A stretch of DNA of 40,866 bases from an uncultured Bacilli bacterium (GCA_947628065.1 CANQYK010000005.1:1-40866); one strand, 5' to 3'. Shown: positions 1 through 9,628, counted from the first letter of the stretch. A program made the numbers and translations. The notes: generated by a model from the letters alone, not told the origin.

Positions 1-688
1 TTTAGTCTTTTCTACATCCTTTTTCTTATCTTTTTTATCGTTCTTCTATGCTCAGATTATTTCCCGGGAAATAATTTTAATCTTTTCTACACCTTTTTTT
101 TATCTTTCTTATTGTTCTTCTATGCACCAATTATTTCCCGGGAAATAATTTTTAGTCTTTTCCACACTCCTTTTCTTATCTTTCTTATCGATCTTCTATC
201 TTCTATGCTTCGATTATTTCCCGGGAAATAATTTTAGTCTTTTCTACACCCTTTTTTTATCTTTCTTATTGTTCTTCTATGCACCAATTATTTCCCGGGA
301 AATAATTTTTAGTCTTTTCCACACTCCTTTTCTTATCTTTCTTATCGATCTTCTATCTTCTATGCTTCGATTATTTCCCGGGAAATAATTTTAGTCTTTT
401 CTACACCCTTTTTTTATCTTTCTTATTGTTCTTCTATGCACCAATTATTTCCCGGGAAATAATTTTTAGTCTTTTCCACACTTTTTTTCTTTTCTTTATT
501 ACTGTTCTTCCATGCCTCAATTATTTCCCGGGAAATAATTTTAGTCTTTTCTACACCTTTTTCTTATCTTTTTTATTGGTCTTTTATTCCTCAATTATTT
601 CCCGGGAAATAATTTTAGTCTTTTCTACACCCTTTTTTTTATCTTTATTACTATTCTTCTATGCTCAGATTATTTCCCGGGAAATAAT
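1..688. repeat. Array of nine perfect palindromic Noc-binding-site repeats
   Basis: Nine identical copies of the perfect palindrome ATTATTTCCCGGGAAATAAT start at 56, 130, 213, 287, 370, 444, 520, 594 and 669. Start-to-start distances are 74, 83, 74, 83, 74, 76, 74 and 75 bp. The spacers are related to each other, almost purely pyrimidine on the + strand, and carry recurring words such as TAGTCTTTTC and GTTCTTCTATGC. The core ATTTCCCGGGAAAT is the Noc-binding site described in Bacillus subtilis, and a Noc-type protein is encoded at 18,146-19,648. Bases 1-55 are a complete spacer, so at least one more copy should lie just left of the window. The block follows the gyrA terminator and has no credible coding content. 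That the sites are Noc sites rests on the consensus match; the role of the cluster is inference. Confidence 0.9.
130..443. repeat. Perfect 157-bp tandem duplication inside the array
   Basis: Positions 130-286 and 287-443 read identically by eye. Each unit holds two palindromes, one followed by a 63-bp spacer and one by a 54-bp spacer. The longer spacer differs by a short internal duplication of TCTTCTAT. Complete identity in non-coding DNA suggests recent unequal exchange or slippage, so copy number may vary between strains. Confidence 0.85.
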
Positions 689-706
689 TTCATTTGTAAT
701 ATCATA

Positions 707-734
707 AAAAGAGGAAAATTAACTTTCCTCTTTT
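707..734 (-). terminator. Rho-independent terminator of the recF-gyrB-gyrA operon
   Basis: An 11-bp stem (AAAAGAGGAAA with TTTCCTCTTTT) surrounds a 6-nt loop. Read on the minus strand it ends in a T run. The gyrA stop codon lies in the loop region, so the hairpin begins before translation ends. It separates the gyrase operon from the palindrome array. Confidence 0.8.
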
Positions 735-3187
735 ACTTCTGATTCCATTACAGATTCTTCTTCTGTTTCTTCTTTTTCTACTATCGCTACTGTCGCAACT
801 TTTTGCTCTTCTTTTAAATTAATTAATCTTGTTCCTTGTGTTGCTCTTTTTAAAGTAGATATCTGTGATAAAGGCATCCTCATTATAATACCACTATCTG
901 TAATAATCATAAGATCTAATTTTTCCACAAATTCTGGTTTAACATATTTTAAAGCTACCATATTTCCATTTTTCTCTGTTATATTTAATGCTTTTACGCC
1001 TTTACTTCCACGATGTGTTAAGCGATATTCATCAATTATTGTTTTTTTACCATATCCTTTTTCTGTAACAATTAAAATTTCTTCACCAGAATTAATTACT
1101 TCTGCACCAATAACCTTACTATCGCCTAAGTCAATTCCTTTCACTCCAGAAGTACCACGCCCCATAGAACGAATTTCTGTTTCTTGGAATCTTACCATAC
1201 GACCATTGCTTGCTCCGATTACGATTTCATCATTTCCTACTGTTTTACGAACGGCAATTAATTCATCATTTTCTTTTAATATAATTGCTATTTTTCCAGA
1301 TTTTCTAATATTTTCAAATTCTTCTATTGCTGTACGTTTTACTAATCCATTTCTTGTCGCAAACAATAAGAATTTACTTGGTTCATCTTCTGCATTTAGC
1401 TCTATCATCGAACTAATGTTTTCATCTTTTTCTAACGATAATAAATTAACAATTGGTAATCCTTTGGATTGTCTTCCAAATTCTGGTATTTCATATCCCT
1501 TTAAGCGATATACTTTACCTTTGTTCGAGAAGAATAGAATATAATCATGTGTTTTCATTGGTATTATGTGTTCTACAAAATCTTCTTCATTGGTTGCCAT
1601 TCCTTTGATACCAACACCACCACGATTTTGTGCACGATAGGTATCTGATTTTACACGTTTTATATATCCCTTATTTGTTAAGGTTATAATAATATCTTCT
1701 ACTGGAATTAGGGATTCATCTTCAATATACTCAATTGCTGTCATATCAATATTGGTACGACGTTCATCTGCATATTTTGCTTTAATCTCTAATAATTCCT
1801 TTTTGATGACTGCCAAAATATTTTCATCACTACTTAAAATTTCTTTTAATTCTTCTATTGTTTTTAATAAATCTTGTAACTCGTTTTCTATTTTTTCTCT
1901 TTCTAATCCAGTCAAACGACGTAATTTCATTTCCAAAATAGAATTAGCTTGAATCTCACTTAATCCGAATTGATTCATCAAACCATTTCTTGCTTCTTCA
2001 TCAGATTGACTACCACGAATTAACTTAATAACAGCATCAATATGATCAAGTGCTATCTTTAGCCCTTCTAAAATATGTACTCTTTTCTCTGCTACATCTA
2101 AATCATATTGTGTTCTTCTTATAATAACTTCTCTTTGATAATCAATGTATTTGGCAATGATATCTTTTAATCCCAGTGTTTTTGGAACACCTTGATCCAA
2201 CATTAAGAAGATAATTCCATAAGATGTTTGAAATGCTGTATGTTTGTATAACTTATTTAAAACAACTTGGGCATTCGCATCTTTTTTTAACGTAATCGTT
2301 ATTTTTATACCATCTTTCAAGTCCGTATGATAATCCGCAATTCCTTCGATTGTTTTATTATGAACAAGTTCTGCTACCTTATTTTTTAAATCTAATGTAT
2401 TAATACCATATGGTACTTCATCTACAATAATATATTGTCTTCCATTCTTTTCTTCAATGGTAGCTTTACTTCGAATGGTAATACTTCCTCTACCTGTTTC
2501 ATAAGCTTTTCTAATACCACTATTTCCTAAGATGTTCGCACCCGTTGGAAAATCAGGTCCTTTGATATATTTCATTAATTCATCTAATTCAATGTCGTGA
2601 TTATCAATGTACGCTACACAACCATCAATTACTTCCCCTAAATTATGTGGTGGAATATTGGTTGCCATACCAACGGCTATTCCTGTCGTACCATTTACTA
2701 AAATATTTGGAAAACGAGATGGTAAAATTTCTGGTTCTTTTGTTGTTTCATCAAAGTTTGGAATAAAGTTTACGGTATTTTTATTAATATTTCTTAATAA
2801 TTCTAAGGATATCTTTGATAATCTTGATTCTGTATAACGCATTGCTGCCGCACCATAACCTTCAATATTACCAAAATTTCCATGTCCATCAATTAACATA
2901 TAACGATAAGAAAAATCTTGTGCCATACGTACCATTGCTTCATAAATACTAGAATCTCCATGAGGATGGTAATTACCCATAACCTCTCCAACTGTTTTGG
3001 CACTTTTCTTATGTGGTTTATCTGGTGTATAACCAGACTCATACATGGAATATAAAATTCTTCTATGAACTGGTTTTAATCCATCTCGTAAATCAGGAAG
3101 TGCACGTGCCACGATAACACTCATTGAATATTCTAAGAAAGAATCTTGTACTTCTTTTACAATATTATTTTTTTCTAAGCGATCCAT
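719..3187 (-). CDS. gyrA: DNA gyrase subunit A
   Basis: This is the 822-residue breakage-reunion subunit of gyrase (A2B2), which introduces negative supercoils. The catalytic tyrosine is Y118 in AAAMRYTES. The quinolone-determining region reads [12 protein letters not shown], with S79 and E83 at the Escherichia coli 83 and 87 positions. The GyrA-box region is [10 protein letters not shown], with V where K or R is usual. The C-terminal beta-pinwheel is complete and ends in an acidic tail rich in E, typical of GyrA rather than ParC. The start is supported by an AGGAGGT ribosome site at 3194-3200 overlapping the gyrB stop. It is the last gene of recF-gyrB-gyrA. Length is normal for Firmicutes. 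Confidence 0.97.
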   Translation of the reverse strand: MDRLEKNNIVKEVQDSFLEYSMSVIVARALPDLRDGLKPVHRRILYSMYESGYTPDKPHKKSAKTVGEVMGNYHPHGDSSIYEAMVRMAQDFSYRYMLIDGHGNFGNIEGYGAAAMRYTESRLSKISLELLRNINKNTVNFIPNFDETTKEPEILPSRFPNILVNGTTGIAVGMATNIPPHNLGEVIDGCVAYIDNHDIELDELMKYIKGPDFPTGANILGNSGIRKAYETGRGSITIRSKATIEEKNGRQYIIVDEVPYGINTLDLKNKVAELVHNKTIEGIADYHTDLKDGIKITITLKKDANAQVVLNKLYKHTAFQTSYGIIFLMLDQGVPKTLGLKDIIAKYIDYQREVIIRRTQYDLDVAEKRVHILEGLKIALDHIDAVIKLIRGSQSDEEARNGLMNQFGLSEIQANSILEMKLRRLTGLEREKIENELQDLLKTIEELKEILSSDENILAVIKKELLEIKAKYADERRTNIDMTAIEYIEDESLIPVEDIIITLTNKGYIKRVKSDTYRAQNRGGVGIKGMATNEEDFVEHIIPMKTHDYILFFSNKGKVYRLKGYEIPEFGRQSKGLPIVNLLSLEKDENISSMIELNAEDEPSKFLLFATRNGLVKRTAIEEFENIRKSGKIAIILKENDELIAVRKTVGNDEIVIGASNGRMVRFQETEIRSMGRGTSGVKGIDLGDSKVIGAEVINSGEEILIVTEKGYGKKTIIDEYRLTHRGSKGVKALNITEKNGNMVALKYVKPEFVEKLDLMIITDSGIIMRMPLSQISTLKRATQGTRLINLKEEQKVATVAIVEKEETEEESVMESEVKEES

Positions 3188-3198
3188 AACCTTACCTC

Positions 3199-5124
3199 CT
3201 ATACATCCAAGTTCTCAACATATGTTGCATTATTTTCAATAAATTCACGACGAGGCTCTACTTCTTCTCCCATTAATTTTGAGAAAATATCATCGGCTGC
3301 GACGGCATCTTCTACCGTAATTTGTCGTAATACTCTTTTATTGATATCCATTGTTGTTTCATTCAATTCTTCGGCATCCATTTCCCCTAACCCTTTCATT
3401 CTGGCAATATCATATTTGGTGTTTGGAGAAAGGGTTGCTAAATATTCATCTCGCTCTTGTTCATTTAAAACATACTTTATGGTTTTTCCATGTTTAATGA
3501 CAAACAAAGGTGGTTGGGCAGCATAGACGTGTCCTGCTTCTACAATCGGACGGAAGAAACGATAGAATAACGTTAACAGTAAGACTCTGATATGAGAGCC
3601 ATCTACATCTGCATCGGTCATGATAATAATTTTATGATATCTTAACTTTGATAAATCAAATTCTTCCCCTATTCCTGTACCAAAGGCTGTTATAATCGTT
3701 CTAATTTCTTCATTGGATAAAGCTCTATCAAGTCTTGCTTTTTCTACATTTAAGATCTTTCCACGAAGTGGTAAAATAGCTTGGGTCATACTATCTCTTC
3801 CTTTGATGGCAGAGCCTCCTGCAGAATCTCCTTCGACTAAGAATATTTCACTAACAGAAGCATCTTTGCTTTTACAGTCTGATAGTTTTCCATAAAAATT
3901 CGTAACATCAAGATCTCCTTTTCTTCTTGTTAATTCTCTAGCTTTTTTTGCGGCAACACGAGCACGAGAAGCAGTCATTGATTTTTCTACAATTAATTTT
4001 GCTTCTTCTGGATGTTCCATTAAAAAGCGTTCAAAATCTTTTGAGAAAATACGATTACAAACACCTCTTACTTCACTATTTCCAAGTTTTGTTTTTGTCT
4101 GTCCTTCAAACTGTGGATTGGGATGTTTTATTGATACAATCATCGTAAGTCCTTCTCTTACATCTTCTCCTGTTAATGGATCATCCTTTTCCTTCATAAT
4201 TCCACTACTTTGGGCATATTTATTTAATATTCGTGTTAGAGCAATACGAACGCCATCTTCATGGGTTCCACCTTCTGGTGTTGTAATATTATTAACAAAA
4301 GAATAGATACTTGCATTATAACTTTCATTATATTGAAGTGCAACCTCTACCATAATATCGTTTTCTTCTCCTGTAATATCAATGATTGTATCATGAATTG
4401 GTTGTTTCGTTTTATTAATCATTTGTACATATTCTCGAATTCCACCTTCATAACAGAAAGAATCTTTTTTATCGGCCTCTCTATCATCATATAGAGTGAT
4501 ACGAAGTCCACGATTCAAAAAGGCAAGTTCTCTTAAACGATTTTTTAAGATATCATAATCATAAACTGTTGTCTCTTCAAATATAGAAGCATCTGGTAGA
4601 AAGGTGACAGTTGTCCCTGTTCTATCTTCATCACAATCATCAATGATCTTTAATGGCTCTACTGCATGACCTCCATTAATATATTTTTGATAATAGATAT
4701 GTCCATTTTTATATACTTTTACCTCTAAACTTGTGGATAGCGCGTTTACAACGGATGCTCCTACACCATGAAGACCACCAGATACTTTGTATCCTCCTCC
4801 ACCAAATTTTCCTCCTGCATGAAGGACGGTATAAACGGTTTCTACGGTACTTTTTCCGGTTTTTGGATGGATATCTACAGGAATTCCTCTTCCGTCGTCT
4901 TTTACCGTAATACTGTTGTCTTTTCCTATGGTTACCTCAATATGCGTACAATAACCTGCTAAGGCTTCATCAATCGCATTATCAACGATTTCCCATACCA
5001 AATGATGAAGTCCCCTACTACTTGTACTACCAATATACATTCCAGGCCGTTTTCGAACTGCCTCTAATCCTTCCAATACTTGAATGGCAGATGAATCATA
5101 TTCTTGTTCTACTTTTTCTTTCAT
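3199..5124 (-). CDS. gyrB: DNA gyrase subunit B
   Basis: This is the 641-residue ATPase subunit of gyrase. The GHKL ATPase fold shows [10 protein letters not shown] near residue 45, DDGRGIP at 76-82 and [15 protein letters not shown] near 116-130. The TOPRIM domain shows EGDSAGGSA and the metal-binding [10 protein letters not shown]. The C-terminus ([16 protein letters not shown]) is the usual GyrB ending. Its start ATG overlaps the recF stop by 4 nt (ATGA), implying translational coupling, and gyrA follows after 11 nt. The [13 protein letters not shown] segment favours GyrB over ParE, as does the origin-proximal location. Confidence 0.97.
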   Translation of the reverse strand: MKEKVEQEYDSSAIQVLEGLEAVRKRPGMYIGSTSSRGLHHLVWEIVDNAIDEALAGYCTHIEVTIGKDNSITVKDDGRGIPVDIHPKTGKSTVETVYTVLHAGGKFGGGGYKVSGGLHGVGASVVNALSTSLEVKVYKNGHIYYQKYINGGHAVEPLKIIDDCDEDRTGTTVTFLPDASIFEETTVYDYDILKNRLRELAFLNRGLRITLYDDREADKKDSFCYEGGIREYVQMINKTKQPIHDTIIDITGEENDIMVEVALQYNESYNASIYSFVNNITTPEGGTHEDGVRIALTRILNKYAQSSGIMKEKDDPLTGEDVREGLTMIVSIKHPNPQFEGQTKTKLGNSEVRGVCNRIFSKDFERFLMEHPEEAKLIVEKSMTASRARVAAKKARELTRRKGDLDVTNFYGKLSDCKSKDASVSEIFLVEGDSAGGSAIKGRDSMTQAILPLRGKILNVEKARLDRALSNEEIRTIITAFGTGIGEEFDLSKLRYHKIIIMTDADVDGSHIRVLLLTLFYRFFRPIVEAGHVYAAQPPLFVIKHGKTIKYVLNEQERDEYLATLSPNTKYDIARMKGLGEMDAEELNETTMDINKRVLRQITVEDAVAADDIFSKLMGEEVEPRREFIENNATYVENLDV

Positions 5125-6239
5125 TTCTTCTCACACCTTTCTACGTTTCCATTGCTTACTTGAAAGATTGCCACATTATCAAGCGCTTTCTTTGAAATAT
5201 TTTTTAAGTCGGTTGTTGTTATAATACTTTGAATATCTTTACTAATAAATTTTAAGAGCTTGTTTTTCTTTTTTAGATCCAGTTCACTAAAAATATCATC
5301 CAACAATAAGACAGGACTACTGCCACTATATTCTTCAAATATTTTAATGGTTGCAAGCTTATACGATAAGACTGCACTCTTTTGTTGTCCTTGGGATGCA
5401 TATACTTTCATATCTTTTCCTTTGTAAGAAAAAGTAAAATCATCACGATGTGGTCCATATAACGTCATTCCATAAGCAAGTTCTTTTTTATAATATTTAT
5501 GAAACTTATGTCGTAAGGCCCGTCTTATCGCATCCTCTTCATAGGCTTCTATTTCTATATTTGGTTTATAAAGGAGCTCTACACCACTACTATCTGTTAT
5601 ATTCTTAAAAATAACATCAATGTTGTTTCCAATTTTTTCCAAATATAGGTGTCGCATCTTATAAATAAAGACTGCTTTTTCTACTAGTTTTTCCGTTAAA
5701 ATATCAAGATATGTCTTATCAGCAATGTTGTTTGTGAATAATATTTTAAGATATTCATTGCGTGTTTTTAACAGTTTGTTATATTCATTGGAAATCTTTA
5801 AATACTCAAGTGATATTTGACTTAATTCCATATTTAAAAGATTTCTTCTGATGCTAGGGGAACCTGTCATAATTTCTAAATCATTTGGAGTAAAGATCAC
5901 TACATTTAAGTTTGCAATATAATCTGCAATTCTTTTTATTTGCTTATTATTTACCAAAACTTTTTTTTGTTTGTCCATAATTTCAATTGCTAAGTCTTTT
6001 TTTGTTCGTCCCTTTTTTACCGATCCTTTTATTTTGGCTTTTTGTTTGGTAAAGCGAATAAGATCCATATCGTTTCCAATTCTATAGGATTTCGTAAGTG
6101 CTAAAACGGAAGCAGCTTCCAAAATATTGGTTTTCCCTACCCCATTCTCACCAATAAAAATATTCATGTTCGGACTTAATTCTAAATTTAGCTTTTGATA
6201 ATTACGAAAATTCGTTAAATTTAATTTGGTTATTATCAT
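5121..6239 (-). CDS. recF: DNA replication and repair protein RecF
   Basis: This 372-residue SMC-like ATPase acts in recombinational gap repair with RecO and RecR, loading RecA at stalled forks. Walker A is GENGVGKT at residues 30-37. The ABC signature region is [17 protein letters not shown] and Walker B is [13 protein letters not shown]. The N-terminus [15 protein letters not shown] fits the family, so this ATG is the likely start. However, no good ribosome site sits 5-10 nt before it. A better site (AAAGGTGAT) serves an upstream ATG at 6261 that opens an overlapping 19-codon frame in another register. The usual yaaA (S4-domain) gene between dnaN and recF is absent; a comK-like gene occupies the interval. 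Confidence 0.95.
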   Translation of the reverse strand: MIITKLNLTNFRNYQKLNLELSPNMNIFIGENGVGKTNILEAASVLALTKSYRIGNDMDLIRFTKQKAKIKGSVKKGRTKKDLAIEIMDKQKKVLVNNKQIKRIADYIANLNVVIFTPNDLEIMTGSPSIRRNLLNMELSQISLEYLKISNEYNKLLKTRNEYLKILFTNNIADKTYLDILTEKLVEKAVFIYKMRHLYLEKIGNNIDVIFKNITDSSGVELLYKPNIEIEAYEEDAIRRALRHKFHKYYKKELAYGMTLYGPHRDDFTFSYKGKDMKVYASQGQQKSAVLSYKLATIKIFEEYSGSSPVLLLDDIFSELDLKKKNKLLKFISKDIQSIITTTDLKNISKKALDNVAIFQVSNGNVERCEKK

Positions 6240-6306
6240 TTTTGACCAATAAACCTCTCATTTTATCACCTTTACCCTGTTTTAGTACTCCTATACACGC
6301 ATAACT

Positions 6307-6315
6307 ATTATATCA
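6307..6315 (-). promoter_or_regulatory. Extended -10 promoter for recF-gyrB-gyrA
   Basis: On the minus strand the sequence reads TGATATAAT, an extended -10, about 65 nt before the recF start and downstream of the comK terminator. The -35 is poor. The position suggests the gyrase operon is transcribed separately from dnaA-dnaN-comK. Confidence 0.6.
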
Positions 6316-6335
6316 TAAAATATAGAATAAAACAG

Positions 6336-6363
6336 AAAAAAAGTGCTTTTTTCACACTTTTTT
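6336..6363 (-). terminator. Terminator after the comK-like gene
   Basis: A hairpin with stem AAAAAAGTG (6337-6345) and CACTTTTTT (6355-6363) has a 9-nt loop and a T tract on the minus strand. It overlaps the comK-like stop codon at 6362-6364. Confidence 0.65.
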
Positions 6364-6835
6364 AGAAATTTTTGTTTTGTTTTCGATTTCGCACTACAGA
6401 TTCTAATCGACTTGCTCTTAATATTTGGTTTTCCAAAGACTTATAAGAGATATTCGCTACCATGGTTTTTCCATTTATGAATTCAATCAAGCAACTATTT
6501 TTGTCCATGGTGGCTTTTGATATTTCTTTGATTTTATTAAGCGCGATCCATGCACAGTTTGCTTCTTCTGGAGAATTGGTTGGTAAAAATACCAAATTCT
6601 TACTATCTTCAATTAAAATTGGAAGTTTGTAAGCACTATTTAAGATATTTTTTGACCCCTCCCTTCTTCCAAGATAGGAACTACCAAAGTAACTACAACT
6701 ATAGCTTAATATTTCAAATGGTGTTCTTTCCACATCAATTTCATCCTCTTCCTCTAATACTAAGGAATCCAAAAAGTTCTCTCCTTCCAGTGGTAAAATT
6801 GCTAGTGTCGAATCATTAATTTCATAATCTTTCAT
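6362..6835 (-). CDS. comK: ComK-family competence transcription factor
   Basis: This is a 157-residue ComK-family protein. Segments that match ComK are YEINDSTLAILPL near the N-terminus, then SCSYFGSSYLGRREGS, KLPILIEDSKNLVFLPT, IEFINGKTMVANISYKSLEN and QILRASRLESVVRNR. In Bacillus, ComK is the master activator of DNA-uptake genes and binds paired AT-rich boxes. The ATG at 6833-6835 is chosen because a strong GGAGGGGG ribosome site lies just upstream; the longer frame begins at a TTG inside that site. The protein is shorter than B. subtilis ComK (192 residues) and lacks the C-terminal extension that MecA recognises there. It sits alone between dnaN and recF with its own promoter and terminator. 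Family assignment is from motif recall, and function in this organism is inferred. Confidence 0.85.
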   Translation of the reverse strand: MKDYEINDSTLAILPLEGENFLDSLVLEEEDEIDVERTPFEILSYSCSYFGSSYLGRREGSKNILNSAYKLPILIEDSKNLVFLPTNSPEEANCAWIALNKIKEISKATMDKNSCLIEFINGKTMVANISYKSLENQILRASRLESVVRNRKQNKNF

Positions 6836-6885
6836 ATTTTCCCCCTCCAAAACATGTTTTTCATGTTTGTTTGCTAGTCTACTAT

Positions 6886-6920
6886 ATTATAATGTCGAAA
6901 AAAGCAAAGTTTTGTCGAAA
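6886..6920 (-). promoter_or_regulatory. comK promoter with two TTTCGACA repeats
   Basis: On the minus strand a consensus TATAAT (6886-6891) lies about 50 nt before the comK ATG. Immediately upstream are two direct copies of TTTCGACA (6893-6900 and 6913-6920), exactly 20 bp apart, one between -10 and -35 and one over the -35 region. A near ComK-box (AAAA, 6 nt, TTTT) spans the space between them. No good -35 is present, consistent with an activator-dependent promoter, though that is inference. Confidence 0.5.
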
Positions 6921-6991
6921 ATGGAAAAAAATTGCAAAAAAAGAGAGGAATTTTGCATTTTCCCCTACTTTTTTCCGGAAATTTTTGATTT

Positions 6992-8119
6992 TTAGTATGT
7001 TCTTATCGGTAAAACAAGCTGTGTTAGAGTCTCATCCTCAGAACTTTTTAGTAAAATTGGTTTAATTTCACCCACAAAGGATAATTCCACTGTTTCTGTG
7101 GAAAAAGATTTTAGGGCTTCCATCATATAACGAGCACTGAAAGAAATCTTAATATCCATGTCATTATCTTTTGTTATCTGCATCTTCTCCTCTACTCTTC
7201 CAACTTCTACACTGGATGATTTCATCAATAGTTTATTTCCTTCTGTTTCAAGTGTTACAATGTTTTTATCTTTATCACTGGTTAAAATACTAACACGATC
7301 TACTACATCATAAAAGTCATTGATGTTTAAATGTAGTTTTACAAGAGAATCGCTTGGTAGTAAGTTTGAAGTATTGGGATATGTTCCATTGATTAATCTT
7401 GATTGGAACAATAGGTTTTGATATTTGAATAAAATCTTATTATTAAAGATGTGAATTTCTATCTTATCTTCACTATCGTTAATAATTCTTGTAAATTCAA
7501 CTAAGTTACGACTCGGAATTACAATATTTTGATTTTCACTAGATTCTTTTTCTAATTTTACGACTTTTCTTGCCAAACGATAAGAATCCGTAGCGTTACA
7601 TTCTAAGATATTACCACTTACATTAAAGTTAATTCCATTTAAAATTGCTTTGTTTTCATCAAAACTTGTTGCAAAAGCAGTTTGATTTACGATTTCTTTT
7701 AAAACCACTGGACTTAATTCAATGTGATTTTTACTTTCGTTTAATTCAATATTAGGATATTCTTTTTCACTGATCCCATTTAAATTAAATTCACTATTTT
7801 CTGTATAGATTAAGATTTTTAATTCATCCACAACCTCTATATTAATATAGTCATCGGGTAATTTTTTAACAATGTCTAAAATATACTTTCCTTGAATAAT
7901 AATACTACCCTCTTCTTTAACAGAAATAATTTCTTCATCCTCACAAGGAATAAAGGTTTGAATCGTAATATCGTTATCGCTTGCTGTTAATGTTAATTTC
8001 TTTTTGGTTAATAAGAATTTTATACCCGCAAGTACTGGTATTACATTTTTGGTAGATAAGGCCTTGGATACTTTATTTAAGGCTTCTAATAAGATTTCTT
8101 TTTTTACAGTAAATTTCAT
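6992..8119 (-). CDS. dnaN: DNA polymerase III sliding clamp (beta subunit)
   Basis: This 375-residue beta clamp encircles DNA and tethers the replicative polymerase. The N-terminus MKFTVKKEILLEALNKVSKA and the C-terminus LVLPIRTY are characteristic, and the length is typical. The ATG at 8117-8119 has an AGAAGGA ribosome site. The open frame extends upstream to 8248, but that part is a poly-Asn/Lys translation of the leader and promoter and is not expected to be coding. It lies downstream of dnaA in the same direction, with a separate promoter between them. Confidence 0.97.
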   Translation of the reverse strand: MKFTVKKEILLEALNKVSKALSTKNVIPVLAGIKFLLTKKKLTLTASDNDITIQTFIPCEDEEIISVKEEGSIIIQGKYILDIVKKLPDDYINIEVVDELKILIYTENSEFNLNGISEKEYPNIELNESKNHIELSPVVLKEIVNQTAFATSFDENKAILNGINFNVSGNILECNATDSYRLARKVVKLEKESSENQNIVIPSRNLVEFTRIINDSEDKIEIHIFNNKILFKYQNLLFQSRLINGTYPNTSNLLPSDSLVKLHLNINDFYDVVDRVSILTSDKDKNIVTLETEGNKLLMKSSSVEVGRVEEKMQITKDNDMDIKISFSARYMMEALKSFSTETVELSFVGEIKPILLKSSEDETLTQLVLPIRTY

Positions 8120-8195
8120 ATTTTTTTCCTTCTTTCTTTTATTATTATTGTTATTATTAGAGTGGAAATTGTTGAAAACTTTCCAATTCCCTTTT

Positions 8196-8224
8196 ATTAT
8201 AGCATCTTCCCCTTTTTTTGTCTT
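8196..8224 (-). promoter_or_regulatory. dnaN promoter in the dnaA-dnaN gap
   Basis: On the minus strand AAGACA (8219-8224), a 17-nt spacer and TATAAT (8196-8201) form a promoter with TGC extending the -10. A DnaA-box-like TTTTCCACA lies just upstream of the -35, so DnaA could influence it. Confidence 0.65.
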
Positions 8225-8266
8225 GTGGAAAAATCTTTTGATAACCAAAAGTTTTCCTCAATCTTG

Positions 8267-9628
8267 TTATTTTATGTCATTTTTTAGCTTTTCAATGATG
8301 TTTGCTAAGTCCTTATTATTCTTTCTTTCATTTTCAATTTTTTCCACAGAATACATAATGGTGGTATGGTCTTTTCCTCCAAATTCCGTTCCTATTTTCG
8401 GAAAAGATTCACTGGTTAGTTTCCTACAAAGATAAATCGCAATTTGTCTTGGGAAAGCAATGTTACTGCTTCGTTTCTTTGATTTTAAATCTTCCACAGA
8501 GATCTGGAAAAATTCGGATACAATCTTTTGAATTCGAGCAATATCATTTTTTTCACTCATTCCTGTATTAATGAAATCAGTTAAGCATTCAACGGCTAGA
8601 TTTAGACTAATATTCACCCCCCCCATCATCGTAGAATAAGCAATTAGTCTTGTAATACAACCTTCAAGACTTCTTACATCACTTCCCATATTAGAAGCAA
8701 TGTATTCAATAACATCTTCTGGAATATCCGTTTCAAAGTTACCAGCAATAATCTTTTTTCTTAATATTTCTTTTCTTAGTTCAAAGTCTGGTGGATGAAT
8801 ATTAACCGTTAAGCCCCAACAAAACCTTGTTTTAAGACGTTCTTCTAAGAGTTTTAAATCATTTGGGGATCGATCCGATGAAATGATAATTTGTTTGCTA
8901 TCATTATATAAGTTTGTAAAGGTGTGGAAAAACTCTTGTTGGGTTTGGGTCGCGCCTCCTAAAAACTGGATATCATCAATGATTAAAACATCAATATTAC
9001 GATATTTATTTTTAAAGAAATCCACAGAATTAAAGTTGGTACCATTCTCATCCTTTCGGTTAATACTAACAAAATCATCCCGAAATTGATCACTGGTAAC
9101 ATAAAGAACCCTTCGATTGGAATTTTCCACAATATAATTACCAATCGCGTGCATTAAGTGGGTCTTCCCTAGCCCACTATTTCCATAAAGGAATAAGGGA
9201 TTATACATTTTACCAGGGTTTTCTGCAACAGAAAGTGCTGCTGCTTGGGCAAATTTGTTACTATTACCGACGACAAAGTTTGAAAAATTATAGTTTGGAT
9301 TAAGATTTGATTTTTGTTTAAAGTTTTGACTTTCCTCTTCTACTTTTCCCTCTTTTGGTTTAACATCTTCCTCTTCTTCTAATTCTTCTTTTAATAGAAA
9401 TTTTAATTCAAAGTTCGTTCCTGTTACTTTATTAAGGGATGTTTGAATTAAGTCGGTATAATTATCCGATAAATGTTTTTTATGAATGGACATTGGAACT
9501 AAAAAGATCGCTACCCCATCCTTTAGACTATGTAAGGTAATATCTTGAAACCAAGTAGAAAAGGCAAGGGAAGATAGTTCGTCTTTTATTTCATTTCGTG
9601 CATTGGTCCATAAAATATCGACATTCAT
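8267..9628 (-). CDS. dnaA: Chromosomal replication initiator DnaA
   Basis: This 453-residue initiator binds DnaA boxes and melts oriC. Domain I (residues 1-75) is followed by an acidic linker, then the AAA+ domain with Walker A GNSGLGKTH at 149-157 and Walker B VLIIDDIQF. The C-terminal DNA-binding signature is GGKDHTTIMYSVEKI. The ATG at 9626-9628 is preferred: it gives the usual N-terminus (MNVDILWTNA) and has GGGGAG eight nt upstream. The longer frame to 9667 would run through the promoter. It is divergent from the sigma-like gene across oriC. Confidence 0.97.
   Translation of the reverse strand: MNVDILWTNARNEIKDELSSLAFSTWFQDITLHSLKDGVAIFLVPMSIHKKHLSDNYTDLIQTSLNKVTGTNFELKFLLKEELEEEEDVKPKEGKVEEESQNFKQKSNLNPNYNFSNFVVGNSNKFAQAAALSVAENPGKMYNPLFLYGNSGLGKTHLMHAIGNYIVENSNRRVLYVTSDQFRDDFVSINRKDENGTNFNSVDFFKNKYRNIDVLIIDDIQFLGGATQTQQEFFHTFTNLYNDSKQIIISSDRSPNDLKLLEERLKTRFCWGLTVNIHPPDFELRKEILRKKIIAGNFETDIPEDVIEYIASNMGSDVRSLEGCITRLIAYSTMMGGVNISLNLAVECLTDFINTGMSEKNDIARIQKIVSEFFQISVEDLKSKKRSSNIAFPRQIAIYLCRKLTSESFPKIGTEFGGKDHTTIMYSVEKIENERKNNKDLANIIEKLKNDIK

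Noticed and set aside
1-688. A CRISPR array (regular 20-bp repeats with 54-63-bp spacers).
   Set aside because: Spacers are homologous to each other and low in complexity, repeats are fully palindromic, and no cas genes are present.
426-707. A 93-codon open frame across the palindrome array.
   Set aside because: It is a Phe/Leu/Ser-rich translation of pyrimidine-rich repeats with no ribosome site; repeat lengths of 74, 75 and 76 bp would not keep a frame.
6836-6850. The 5-residue longer start (TTG) for the comK-like gene.
   Set aside because: That TTG lies within the ribosome-binding sequence of the better ATG at 6833-6835.
6972-6981. TTTCCGGAAA near the dnaN end, like a shortened Noc site.
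   Set aside because: It lacks the central C-G pair, so half-site spacing is wrong for Noc.
8120-8248. An N-terminal extension of DnaN rich in Asn and Lys.
   Set aside because: It is the translated promoter and leader; the family start is at 8119.
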